From Chloroflexota bacterium (GTDB lineage Bacteria; Chloroflexota; FW602-bin22; JACPRP01), in contig JACQUC010000233.1 in the NCBI GenBank assembly GCA_016210495.1, positions 1 through 26,246 on the forward strand: a stretch of 26,246 nucleotides of DNA, given 5' to 3'. The position numbers and the translations under genes are program-made. How positions within the stretch are numbered: position 1 is the stretch's first letter; each line of letters begins with the position of its first letter. Shown here piece by piece: positions 1 through 7,866 of the stretch. The notes beneath the pieces were generated by a model. The model did not search any database. It had not been told where the DNA came from and worked only from the letters and a program-made list of their open reading frames with translations.

Positions 1-44
1 CCTATGATATACTATCAAATAATCGCAGGCTAAGGAGTGCCTCC

Positions 45-1466
45 ATGCCAGCGCGTGCACATCAGGGCTCGCTTGTTCAGGAGCTGACTAGAACAAATCC
101 GTGGTGGAGAAACCCGCGTTGGGAGACGACAGACCAACATTTGCTCGCCGCGACTCGGGCACCTTACCAGCGGCAGCCTGTCGTCCTCGATGACATCGCC
201 TCACCCAATCTCTACACGCTGCGCGGTCCACGACGGGTGGGGAAGAGCACGCTCCTGAAGCAGACGGTCACCAGACTCTGCGGGATGGGGATTGACCCAC
301 GGCGGATCTGCTACTTCGCCGCCGATGCCCTGTCGAGTTTCACCGATCTCATTAACCTGTTCCAGGCAGACCGTCTGCTTTTCCCCGATCTCGGTGATGA
401 GCCTCGTTACTTCCTGATCGATGAAGTCACCGCGATTCCAGAGTGGCAGCGGGGAATCAAGTGGGTCCGCGATAACACGCCGGCCGCGGGCGACTGCATC
501 GTTGCCACGGGGTCGAGCGCCCGTGACATCGCCGCCGGGAGCGTTCATCTCGCCGGTCGTCGGGGCCCGGATATCGGCCTGGACCGCCTGCTGCTCCCGA
601 TGTCCTTCGCGGAATTCACCCGGTGTGCCGGCTATGCGCTGCCGGAGCTGCCTCGCATCACCTTTAATGACTTCTACACTGACGATGGCCGTACCGTCTG
701 TCAGGACGGGTTAGTCCACCTCGGAACTCTCGTGGATGCTTTCGAAGCCTATCTCTTCGTTGGCGGCTTTCCCCAGGCGGTCGCCGATTTTCGTCGCCTG
801 GGCCAGGTGTCGGATGGCTTCGCCCGCGATCTGTGGGATGTTGCGCAAGCCGATCTCCGGGCAATGGGGCTGAGCCAGCCAGAACAGGGCCTCCGGCTGC
901 TGGAGCGTCTTTCGGCCAGCCTCACGGGACCCGTGGTTCTCCGGTCGCTGGCCGCAGAGCTCGGTGTCTCTCATCCGGCGGCGGGCGATTGGATCGGTGC
1001 GTTGGCTGACGCCTACCTGGTCCTCGTCCTCTTCCAAGAGACCGGTGGTGTCCCGGACGTGCGCAAGCAGCGAAAGGTGTATCCGATTGACCCGTTCATC
1101 GCCCATCTGCCAGCCCGTCGGTTGCCAGGAGCCTACGAGCCCGGCCTGAGCCAGTTGGCCGAGGCTGCACTGGCGGTCGCCCTTTTTCGCGCGGTGGAGG
1201 GAGATGCCGTCGATCGCTTTGGACGGCCCGGCCACCTCTTCTTCTACCGGACCCCAGGTGGTGGAGAGGTCGACTTCGTCGTCCTACCCGGTCCACGGGC
1301 GGCCGAATCGAAGTACATCGACACCGCGTCGACCCGCGAGGCCCGGGCCATCGTCAGCAATTTCGGTGGCGGACTCTTGTTGACGCGAAGCGCGATTGAC
1401 CTGCGTCAAGGCGTCACGATCTTGCCGGCGGCTCTGTTCGCGTGGCTGCTCGATCAGCGTGGTTGA
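45..1466 (+). CDS. AAA_14 / DUF4143 family ATPase
   Basis: This is a 473-residue P-loop ATPase of the AAA_14 plus DUF4143 family. The Walker A motif GPRRVGKST is at residues 61-69, with a Walker B-like segment YFLIDE ending in D126-E127. A C-terminal DUF4143-like region has a VDFVV segment near residue 410 and a following AESKY, which resembles the nuclease-like D...ExK fold often seen in this family. The ATG start follows a TAAGGAG Shine-Dalgarno (31-37) with 7 nt spacing; a possible -10 TATACT sits at 8-13, and any -35 lies outside the window. Such proteins are widespread, often in mobile or defence-rich regions, and their molecular role is mostly unknown. It is followed after about 230 nt by the helicase-nuclease gene, which has its own promoter, so the two are neighbours rather than a tight operon. 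Family assignment is firm; function is not. Confidence 0.85.
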   Translation: MPARAHQGSLVQELTRTNPWWRNPRWETTDQHLLAATRAPYQRQPVVLDDIASPNLYTLRGPRRVGKSTLLKQTVTRLCGMGIDPRRICYFAADALSSFTDLINLFQADRLLFPDLGDEPRYFLIDEVTAIPEWQRGIKWVRDNTPAAGDCIVATGSSARDIAAGSVHLAGRRGPDIGLDRLLLPMSFAEFTRCAGYALPELPRITFNDFYTDDGRTVCQDGLVHLGTLVDAFEAYLFVGGFPQAVADFRRLGQVSDGFARDLWDVAQADLRAMGLSQPEQGLRLLERLSASLTGPVVLRSLAAELGVSHPAAGDWIGALADAYLVLVLFQETGGVPDVRKQRKVYPIDPFIAHLPARRLPGAYEPGLSQLAEAALAVALFRAVEGDAVDRFGRPGHLFFYRTPGGGEVDFVVLPGPRAAESKYIDTASTREARAIVSNFGGGLLLTRSAIDLRQGVTILPAALFAWLLDQRG

Positions 1467-1659
1467 CTGAAGGACCGGCCATAGCACCCCTTGCAGTCGC
1501 TCTCGCTGAGCGCTTGGCGTCTCTAGCGCGACGCCACGCCGCCTCAACCGCCCTCACCTTGAGTCGCTTGAAGGCGCGCAGTGCTGGACGAGGCATCTGG
1601 CGCGAAGTCCTGACCAGCACTCAGGGGAAGTTACGCGCTGACGCGATCGTCATCGTGAT

Positions 1660-1688
1660 TTGACATTCAATCACGGCCAGGGTAGAAT
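1660..1688 (+). promoter_or_regulatory. sigma70-type promoter for the helicase-nuclease gene
   Basis: A perfect -35 TTGACA (1660-1665) is separated by 17 nt from a -10 TAGAAT (1683-1688). Transcription should begin near 1695. That is only about 3 nt before the TTG (1698) that opens the reading frame and about 33 nt before the first in-frame ATG (1728). No Shine-Dalgarno is visible before either codon. The 1467-1659 stretch upstream holds nothing else I can support. Confidence 0.7.
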
Positions 1689-1697
1689 GGCGCTAGT

Positions 1698-4600
1698 TTG
1701 GCTAGCTCACTCGTGGCCGGCCATCTTATGGATTCACCTCGTCCTTATCTGATGATCCGGGAATCTGCTGCGCTCCTGGCGCTCTTGACTCACATTCACC
1801 AGTGCACCGCCCAGGGCAAGGTCGATGCTTCCCGGGCTGGCGGCGAGAAGACGATTCAGTTCGAACTGGCGAACGTGCACGCCTTGCCAAACCACTGCCG
1901 GTCGGCGATGAGCCCAATGTTTGACATACAACGTGATACCGAACAAGACCGGGTCAATTCGACGGAGGCGCGAGCGAGGGTGGTAAGCGACGGACCAGTA
2001 GCCAGGCCATTCGAAGAGGGTTTGCTCCCTGCCCTCACGCGGGTCTACGGCGAGGTCCTCCGCCGCCAGGGCCGGACGACCACGCCGTTCGTGCGCTGGT
2101 CGGAGGTTACTGGGCGCGGCCACGAGTTCGCCTGGCTGGGCGGGATAGAAACGCGGGAGGTGCTGCTCCATGCCCGGGGGCGACTCCAAGTCCGGCGAGA
2201 CAGCGCGTTGTTCGATACGGTGCAGAAGATGCACGCGACAGCTACACTTAACCCTTACGAACGCGAGGTCCTGTACGGTTACCCCTACGTAATCGGGCGC
2301 CGCGATGGCGAGACGGTGCGTGGCCCGCTGCTCACCATCTCAGTACGTATCGAGGTGGAAGGCGATGGCTTCCTCGTCCACGCGACCGACGACGTCGTGC
2401 ACTTCAACGCCCTCCCGTTCAAGGCTGAGGGCAATCTGGAGGGTCACGAGCAAAAGATCGCCCGTGTGATCGACGCCACGCCGGCCATCCCGCTCGATGC
2501 AAAGGGATTGGAAGGCCTAGCCGAGGCGCTCACGCGTGAGTTCCGGTACGTGCACCGTGGGGACGCCGCGCTGGACGGCCGCCTCGTGGCGCCCCCTGCC
2601 GAGCCGCGTGGTGCCGCCGATCAAGGGCTGTGGCTGGTGGACCAGGCAGCCCTCTTCGTTGCCCCGAAGTCCAGCTACTTTCTAGCCAGCGACCTAGCCC
2701 GTATTGGAGCGACCGATGGAACGGTCCAGACCTCTGTGCTCGCCCCGCTCCTCGGCCGTCCGGGCGCGGAGGCGCAGGTGGACCTCGATGACGCGCGGGT
2801 GGACAGTGCCCGCCAGTTCTTCCCGTTCCCGTCCAACCGCTCGCAGCGCCGGGCGGCGGTGCTAGTCGATGACGCCACGACACGGGTTATCCGGGTCGAG
2901 GGCCCACCGGGCACGGGCAAGAGCCTCACGATCGCCAATCTCGCCTGCCACCTGGCAGCCACGGGCAAGACCGTGCTTATCAGCTCCCAGAAGGACAAGG
3001 CGATGGAGGTTGTTGACGCCAAACTGCGGGAGTTGGGCATACCGGAGTTGCCGATGACGCTGCTCCACCGCGATGGCGACTCCAAGAAGGACTTGCTGCG
3101 GCGACTGGAAGGTATCAAGACGGAGCGCGGCCAGCAGGAAGTCGGCCAAGCCTTCCAGACGGTCGCGGAGCGTTTTGGGACCGAAGCGGACGCGATGGTC
3201 GCCGACGCGCGGGATTACTCGCAGGCGGTAGCTTCTGAGGAGGCGCTGGAGCGGGCTCACCGCGCTGTGCTGGCGTCAGGTGGGGTCAGGCGATGGGTGC
3301 GGCAAGCGCGTTTCTGGCACACCCGCTGGAACGTTCCCCGCAGAGCCCCGCGTACCACCGACACGGTGGCAGACGCGACGTCCGCGCGGAGGGAGTTCCT
3401 CCTTGATCTGGCTGTAGAGGCGCTGCAACTGGGGCGAGAGCTTGCCGTCTCATCGGCCCATCGGGAAGAGCGCGCTGTCCTACGGGAGCTAGCGGCGGTG
3501 CTGAGGCGTGACCAGACACAGTACAAGAACTTCTCGCTTTTCGATCGGCTGAAGGGCAACCCCGATCGGGCGGCTATGCTGCTCAATCTCTTGCCGGTGT
3601 GGATTATGACGCCGGACGACGTGGCGCGCCTATTCCCATGCGCGCCGGGGCTGTTCGACGTAGTGATCGTGGACGAGGCCTCGCAGGTAGACCTGCCGTC
3701 GATGATGCCCATCGCGTATCGCGGCAAGAAGTTAGTGGTTTTCGGTGACTCCAGCCAGATGCAGCCACAGCGGTTCGCCTTTGTGAACCAAGCCATCGTC
3801 AATCAGGCTTGGCGAGAATACGGTATGGATATCTTGGACGAGGATCGGTGGCTGCACCCCTCTGAGCAGAGTCTGCTCAAGCTCGCGACGGTACGGGCCG
3901 AGGAGGAGGTGCTGCTCGACGAGCACTTCCGGTCACTGCCGCCAATCATTCGCTTCTCTAACGAGCGCTGGTACCATAGTCAGCTACGGATCATGACGGA
4001 CGAGCACCACAAGAAGTTCGGACGCCCGGACCAGCCAATTATGGAACTGCATCACGTGGCGAACGGCGCTATCACCAATGGCTCTCAGGAGAATGAGACC
4101 GAGGCACTGGCGGTCGTTGATTACCTTGCTGGTCTGGTGACGGACCCCGACTACGACGGCGCGTCTATCGGCGTAATGTGTCTGTTCAAGGAGCAGGTGG
4201 CGCTCGTGCAAGACCTCGTCGCCGAGCGCATCCCCTCGGACGAGTGGGAGGATCACGAACTAGTGGTCATCAACCCTGACGGTTTCCAGGGCGACGAGCG
4301 CGACGTGATCCTCTACTCGCTCTCTTACGACGCCAATATCATGCCGCAGGCAGCCATCTCCGAGCGCATGAGCGACCAGCCCCACAGGCAGGGTATGCTG
4401 AACGTCGCCTTCACCCGCGCCCGCGACGAAGTCCACGTCTTTCACTCGGCGCCCATCGAGTCATTCACCTTCGCCAACGGTCGGCCGGGCGCTCTTACCG
4501 ACTGGCTCCGTCACTGCGCCCAGGTGCAAGCCACCCCGCGCGCGACCTTGGCCGGCTCACGGCTCGGGAAAGTGGACTCGCAGTTCGAGACGGACGTCGC

Positions 4601-5336
4601 TACCGCCCTGCGCGACTGCGGCCTGCGGGTGCTCCACCAGTACCCCGCCTGCGGCTTCAACGTTGACCTAGTCGCCGAGCGGGAGGAAGACCGCGTTCGT
4701 GTGGCGGTCGAGTGCGACGGCGAGCGATATCATCTGGATGAGCACGGCTTGCTCAAAACTGAGGATATTGAGCGGCAGGCGATACTAGAGCGCGCTGGTT
4801 GGCGGGTGGTGCGCATCCCGTACCGAAAGTGGCTCAACGACCCTCGCGCAGAGGTCACCCGGGTGATCACGGTGCTCAATGACCTGACGTCCGCAGATGA
4901 TACCGAGGATGAGGATGATGGCGCCACTGAGGCGAACGGTGACAGGGTCGCCACGTCTGACCGGACGATAGCGCTGCCGGTGCCACCACGTGCCGCCGTT
5001 GCCCAGCCCACGACCGGTGCAAAGCGAGAATGGTTCAGTCGCGAGCAGGCCGCGTTGCTCGAAGCCCTGAAGGAAGGCTGCTCAGCGGAGGAGGATGTGT
5101 ACCTACGCGCAAGAGATTTGCTCGGTTCACAGAGGCTCACACAGAAACTGCGACGAAGACTGCATACGGCCTCGTCCGACCTCGCAAGGCGGAAACTGGC
5201 GGCGATAGAGGACGGCGAGTACTCCCTGCTGCCTGCTGGGCGGGAGACCGCGATAGAGACCCGTGCCAAGGCCACGGCACCCCAACGGCCCCGTCGTACG
5301 TGGCGGCAGTTGCGGTTTGAGGATGTCGAAAGGTGA
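1698..5336 (+). CDS. SF1 helicase fused to Vsr/MTES_1575-type nuclease
   Basis: This is a 1212-residue protein combining a superfamily 1 (AAA_11/AAA_12, Upf1-like) helicase with a C-terminal restriction-endonuclease-like domain. Walker A GPPGTGKS is at residues 402-409, Walker B VDEAS around 659, motif III GDSSQ at 683-687, a GFQGDERD motif from 862, and motif VI NVAFTRARDE from 902. A nuclease domain begins near 960; its D990 and E1005-C-D1007, followed by Y and H, match the D...ExD core of Vsr/DUF559/MTES_1575 folds. Residues of about 70-400 are an uncharacterised N-terminal region, and about 1030-1212 is a charged tail. The start is uncertain: TTG 1698 is near-leaderless and ATG 1728 (1202 residues) lacks a Shine-Dalgarno. 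Proteins of this build are known from defence islands and act on nucleic acid. A role in anti-phage defence here is inference. Confidence 0.85.
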   Translation: MASSLVAGHLMDSPRPYLMIRESAALLALLTHIHQCTAQGKVDASRAGGEKTIQFELANVHALPNHCRSAMSPMFDIQRDTEQDRVNSTEARARVVSDGPVARPFEEGLLPALTRVYGEVLRRQGRTTTPFVRWSEVTGRGHEFAWLGGIETREVLLHARGRLQVRRDSALFDTVQKMHATATLNPYEREVLYGYPYVIGRRDGETVRGPLLTISVRIEVEGDGFLVHATDDVVHFNALPFKAEGNLEGHEQKIARVIDATPAIPLDAKGLEGLAEALTREFRYVHRGDAALDGRLVAPPAEPRGAADQGLWLVDQAALFVAPKSSYFLASDLARIGATDGTVQTSVLAPLLGRPGAEAQVDLDDARVDSARQFFPFPSNRSQRRAAVLVDDATTRVIRVEGPPGTGKSLTIANLACHLAATGKTVLISSQKDKAMEVVDAKLRELGIPELPMTLLHRDGDSKKDLLRRLEGIKTERGQQEVGQAFQTVAERFGTEADAMVADARDYSQAVASEEALERAHRAVLASGGVRRWVRQARFWHTRWNVPRRAPRTTDTVADATSARREFLLDLAVEALQLGRELAVSSAHREERAVLRELAAVLRRDQTQYKNFSLFDRLKGNPDRAAMLLNLLPVWIMTPDDVARLFPCAPGLFDVVIVDEASQVDLPSMMPIAYRGKKLVVFGDSSQMQPQRFAFVNQAIVNQAWREYGMDILDEDRWLHPSEQSLLKLATVRAEEEVLLDEHFRSLPPIIRFSNERWYHSQLRIMTDEHHKKFGRPDQPIMELHHVANGAITNGSQENETEALAVVDYLAGLVTDPDYDGASIGVMCLFKEQVALVQDLVAERIPSDEWEDHELVVINPDGFQGDERDVILYSLSYDANIMPQAAISERMSDQPHRQGMLNVAFTRARDEVHVFHSAPIESFTFANGRPGALTDWLRHCAQVQATPRATLAGSRLGKVDSQFETDVATALRDCGLRVLHQYPACGFNVDLVAEREEDRVRVAVECDGERYHLDEHGLLKTEDIERQAILERAGWRVVRIPYRKWLNDPRAEVTRVITVLNDLTSADDTEDEDDGATEANGDRVATSDRTIALPVPPRAAVAQPTTGAKREWFSREQAALLEALKEGCSAEEDVYLRARDLLGSQRLTQKLRRRLHTASSDLARRKLAAIEDGEYSLLPAGRETAIETRAKATAPQRPRRTWRQLRFEDVER

Positions 5337-5361
5337 AGTAGTGGCCAACGGGGTCGTCCCG

Positions 5362-5377
5362 ACGGCGGCGCCGCCGT
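5362..5377. repeat. 16-nt perfect GC palindrome after the helicase gene
   Basis: ACGGCGGCGCCGCCGT is its own reverse complement and lies 26 nt past the helicase stop. It could fold as a short RNA hairpin, but no T tract follows, so it is not a convincing intrinsic terminator. It may mark the boundary between the helicase gene and the protease region. Confidence 0.4.
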
Positions 5378-5418
5378 GGCGCTAAGTGCGGGGGTAGTGG
5401 TGGTCGGTTCCACCTAAT

Positions 5419-5588
5419 GTGGTTGTGCTGGGCAGCCTCGTAGCCAGCGGCTGTTGGGGCGCCTTTTCAATCGAAGTTGTTGAGCCTCCTACCGTAATTC
5501 GGATCGACGAATTGTCCTCGGCACGCCACAACTGCCGGCTGTTAATACGCAGATCGCCACCGAAGCACAGCCGCACTTTTATCGGGCC
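5419..5588 (+). pseudogene. displaced N-terminal part of the Clp-fold protease
   Basis: Two frames share the N-terminal signal expected of SDH-type proteases. In the frame opened by GTG 5419, the residues VIRIDELSSARHNCRLL resemble the family's N-terminal helix and first strand. In the frame of the downstream gene, open from 5484, the residues VNTQIATEAQPHFYRAL match the conserved stretch that precedes the GG motif. No single frame holds both, so a one-base change around 5520-5550 is likely. It could be a true frameshift mutation or a sequencing or assembly error. The match to the family is from memory of its typical pattern, not an alignment. Confidence 0.45.
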
Positions 5589-6560
5589 TTGCGGACGCTA
5601 GGAAAGCAACCTGCACTTGATCTTTTCTTGCATTCCTCTGGTGGCGTGACCGATGCGGTGTGGCCACTCATAAGCGTTTTCCGTGAGTTTAGTCAAGAAT
5701 TCAGCGTCCTCATACCGTATCGTGCTCACAGCGCCGCCACTCTTATCACCTTGGGCGCCGACAACATCCTTATGGGGGAGGCTAGTGAGCTTAGCCCCGT
5801 TGACCCGACGACGGGGAATCAATTCAATCCCCCTGATGAGATCAGTAAGGGCAACCGTCGAGCTATCAGCGTAGAGGACGTGACCTCCTACTTTGCCTTA
5901 AGTCGGGATCCCGGCAAGATTCGTGTAGGGAGGCTGGAAGGCGATGCGACTAGCCAAGTAGTTCAAGACGGGAACGACCAACAAGTAGATATCGATCTCG
6001 CCTTCAGAATTCTGGCCGAAAACGTCCATCCAGTTGCACTGGGCAATGTCAACAGGTCTCACACGCAGATACGGCAATTGACCAGGCGGCTGCTGGAGTT
6101 TTACGGATCACGGTACGAGAAGGCAGAAATAGACACCATCGTCAATTTGCTGACTCAGGAAAGGTTTTCGCACACCGATATCCTGAACCGCCAGGAGGCG
6201 AAAAAACTCTTAGGACAAGACAGAGTCAGCTTTCCAAGCGATGCTGAACAAGATCTGATGTGGGCTTTGTACGAGGAGTACTCAAACGCACTTTCGTTGA
6301 ACCAGCCGTTTTCTCTATCGGTGGAGATGGGCAACCGCCAACAGGCCCAAATCACGGTTGTCGGAGCTTTCATCGAGACGGAGCAGATATCCTATGTTTA
6401 CAGGTCAGTGAGCCAGGTGACAAAAAGGTCTGTTCTTTTGCCGGGTTACCAGCTCGCGATTCAACCCGGTCAACTCATTCCGATGATTCCTGGTTTCCCG
6501 ACGGAATTCAACGTTGACATTGAAGACCTCAGGTGGGTCGACAATACGGAAGGGGTGTAG
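5589..6560 (+). CDS. SDH-type Clp-fold serine protease, N-terminus probably frameshifted
   Basis: This is a 323-residue protein of the serine dehydrogenase proteinase (SDH_sah, ClpP/crotonase fold) group. From the TTG at 5589, the oxyanion-type HSSGG motif is at residues 15-19. The segment RAHSAAT carries the presumed nucleophile S48, and SPVDPTTG follows near 68. This order of motifs is typical of the family. The reading frame is open back to 5484 with family-like residues but no ATG, GTG or TTG, so 5589 is probably not the natural start. Base composition is visibly more AT-rich than the helicase upstream, suggesting a separate origin. It ends 2 nt before a small ORF, suggesting translational coupling, with a PIN-domain gene next. 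A proteolytic role in a defence or toxin module is inference; such proteins may be soluble or membrane-linked, and no signal peptide is seen here. Confidence 0.7.
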   Translation: MRTLGKQPALDLFLHSSGGVTDAVWPLISVFREFSQEFSVLIPYRAHSAATLITLGADNILMGEASELSPVDPTTGNQFNPPDEISKGNRRAISVEDVTSYFALSRDPGKIRVGRLEGDATSQVVQDGNDQQVDIDLAFRILAENVHPVALGNVNRSHTQIRQLTRRLLEFYGSRYEKAEIDTIVNLLTQERFSHTDILNRQEAKKLLGQDRVSFPSDAEQDLMWALYEEYSNALSLNQPFSLSVEMGNRQQAQITVVGAFIETEQISYVYRSVSQVTKRSVLLPGYQLAIQPGQLIPMIPGFPTEFNVDIEDLRWVDNTEGV

Positions 6561-6562
6561 TT

Positions 6563-6811
6563 ATGTACGGCACGCAAGCAAGTGATACAACTGCCATTGT
6601 ACGGGACTACGTAGCATATGAGTTCCAACTAACACGTGCTGAGAAGATGCAGATTCGTGAGGCACAGCCGGCGCTGCCGAAGTTCCACGGGCCAGTGTCC
6701 AACGTGAACCTTGTTGTGATAGACGGAGAAGTGTGTGTTCTGAGTGAGGGGAGCCCGCCTGGGTTTGACGCCCTGCCTGAACACGCAGGTTTGCTCGATC
6801 CACTTGCATAG
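6563..6811 (+). CDS. small protein of unknown function, possible PIN partner
   Basis: This is an 82-residue ORF with no family I recognise. The ATG at 6563 lies 2 nt after the protease stop and has a GGAAGGGG Shine-Dalgarno (6549-6556) inside the end of that gene, so translation is probably coupled. A longer form from GTG 6533 would overlap the protease and lacks that support. The sequence has a mixed helical N-terminal half (about residues 10-30, with several charged residues) and a strand-like VNLVVIDGEVCVL near 50-62. No Cys-rich motif or membrane segment is present. The next gene encodes a PIN ribonuclease 60 nt further on, so an antitoxin role is possible. Typical VapB features such as a clear AbrB or RHH fold are not evident, so this stays a positional guess. 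Confidence 0.55.
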   Translation: MYGTQASDTTAIVRDYVAYEFQLTRAEKMQIREAQPALPKFHGPVSNVNLVVIDGEVCVLSEGSPPGFDALPEHAGLLDPLA

Positions 6812-6874
6812 CGGATAATAGGTAACTTGCCTACAGGGCAGCACATTGGTCGGCCGATCTATGAACAGGCCATT

Positions 6875-7273
6875 ATGCTTGATAGTGGACCGCTTATCAC
6901 CCTTTATGACCCTGACGACGACAGGGCCAAATCTGTCAAAACGATCTTGAGAAAAGCCCAGGCAGACAAGTACCCCGCATTTATCACACCTCTCACAATT
7001 GCAGAGACACACGGCCGTATCCTTTACGATCATGGGTACGCTCGGGCGCTCAAGTTTCTGCATAAGGTTACTGACGGAAGCATTCACGTCGTTGATCTGC
7101 AAGGGCAGGACTTTATGAAAGCAATTGAAATCATCGCAAGATTCCCAGACCAGGAGATTTCATTTTGTGACTCGGTTACGATGGCAGTTATGGGCCGAGT
7201 TGGCATCCGAAAGGTGCTGACCTATGACCGCCATTTTGGGATCTTGAATTACACTTGCATATCCGGCTTATGA
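6875..7273 (+). CDS. PIN-domain ribonuclease (VapC-like)
   Basis: This is a PIN-domain protein of about 132 residues. The acidic residues expected of the metal site are visible: D in MLDSGPLI at the start, E in the IAETHG segment, D in SFCDSVTMAVM, and D in the C-terminal TYDRHFG. PIN proteins cleave RNA with Mg2+ or Mn2+, and most small ones are VapC toxins held by an antitoxin. ATG 6875 places the first catalytic Asp at residue 3, as is usual for the family. A TTG at 6827 would add 16 residues (148 total) but has only a weak AGGT upstream. The preceding small ORF is the obvious candidate partner. Codon use and AT content resemble the protease gene rather than the helicase, suggesting that these three genes travelled together. 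Confidence 0.8.
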   Translation: MLDSGPLITLYDPDDDRAKSVKTILRKAQADKYPAFITPLTIAETHGRILYDHGYARALKFLHKVTDGSIHVVDLQGQDFMKAIEIIARFPDQEISFCDSVTMAVMGRVGIRKVLTYDRHFGILNYTCISGL

Positions 7274-7411
7274 TGCACTGCCTTGGAATGCGGGCTTGCG
7301 TTTGGGGGCGTTGACAGCATCAGCCACAGCCCTGGAAAAGGCTGCAGATTCCCCCAAATGGTCGTGAGAGGCACAAAAGAAATGGGGGCAACGCCTCTTG
7401 AGCGGCCCAAA

Positions 7412-7491
<80 letters not shown>

Positions 7492-7502
7492 CTTGCACTA
7501 GC

Positions 7503-7532
7503 ATTATATCAGAACTAAACGACTGGGTGCAA
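7503..7532 (-). promoter_or_regulatory. promoter of tRNA-Pro
   Basis: Read on the - strand, TTGCAC (7527-7532) and TATAAT (7503-7508) are 18 nt apart. Transcription would begin about 5 nt upstream of the mature tRNA 5' end (7491), which fits a tRNA promoter well. Confidence 0.7.
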
Positions 7533-7582
7533 TGCTCGTATTCACCGCGCTAAGGACTTAGGCTAAGTTAGGCTCACAACTA

Positions 7583-7611
7583 TTGACAAGGTACCGCCCA
7601 TCTGGTAAGAT
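7583..7611 (+). promoter_or_regulatory. promoter of the radical SAM gene
   Basis: TTGACA (7583-7588), a 17-nt spacer and TAAGAT (7606-7611) form a near-consensus sigma70 promoter. Transcription should begin near 7618, leaving a leader of about 250 nt before the ATG at 7867. It is divergent to the tRNA-Pro promoter. Confidence 0.7.
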
Positions 7612-7617
7612 GTTTCC

Positions 7618-7866
7618 TGCCGAAGCGTAGCTTATAGGTCTGATATATCCAGTTCCTTCTTCCGGGCAGCCAACAAAAACCTGGAATGACCCGCCCGGTT
7701 GCCCGCGGAGACGTCGTTTGCTCGTGGCCTCGACTCGGCAGAGCGGGTCGAGAGAAAGGAGGTACCATGTAGGTTCGGGGGTCCTCGTGCCTCTGGTACC
7801 AGTGTCGAGCGATCGCTCGCTTCTACTGTTCTCCACATCGCTTTGCTCAAAAGTAAGGAGGGGGAA
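7618..7866 (+). promoter_or_regulatory. long structured leader of the radical SAM gene
   Basis: About 250 nt of untranslated leader contain several inverted repeats: CCGGGC (7662-7667) with GCCCGG (7693-7698); GGTACC (7761-7766) with GGTACC (7795-7800), alternatively GAGGTAC with GTGCCTC; and a 14-nt perfect palindrome CGAGCGATCGCTCG (7806-7819). A strong Shine-Dalgarno AAGGAGGGGG (7855-7864) closes it. The alternative pairings would allow switching. I do not recognise a known riboswitch class. Confidence 0.4.

Noticed and set aside
1442..1663. A 73-residue ORF after the AAA ATPase gene
   Set aside because: It overlaps the ATPase end, has no Shine-Dalgarno and no recognisable features.
7755..7770. 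A T-box resemblance (AGGAGGTACC) in the radical SAM leader
   Set aside because: It lacks the GCG part and spacing of the consensus, no terminator with a T tract follows, and the gene is not a synthetase or amino acid gene.
7699..7866. A 56-residue N-terminal extension of the radical SAM protein
   Set aside because: It would translate the structured leader, and ATG 7867 has an ideal Shine-Dalgarno.
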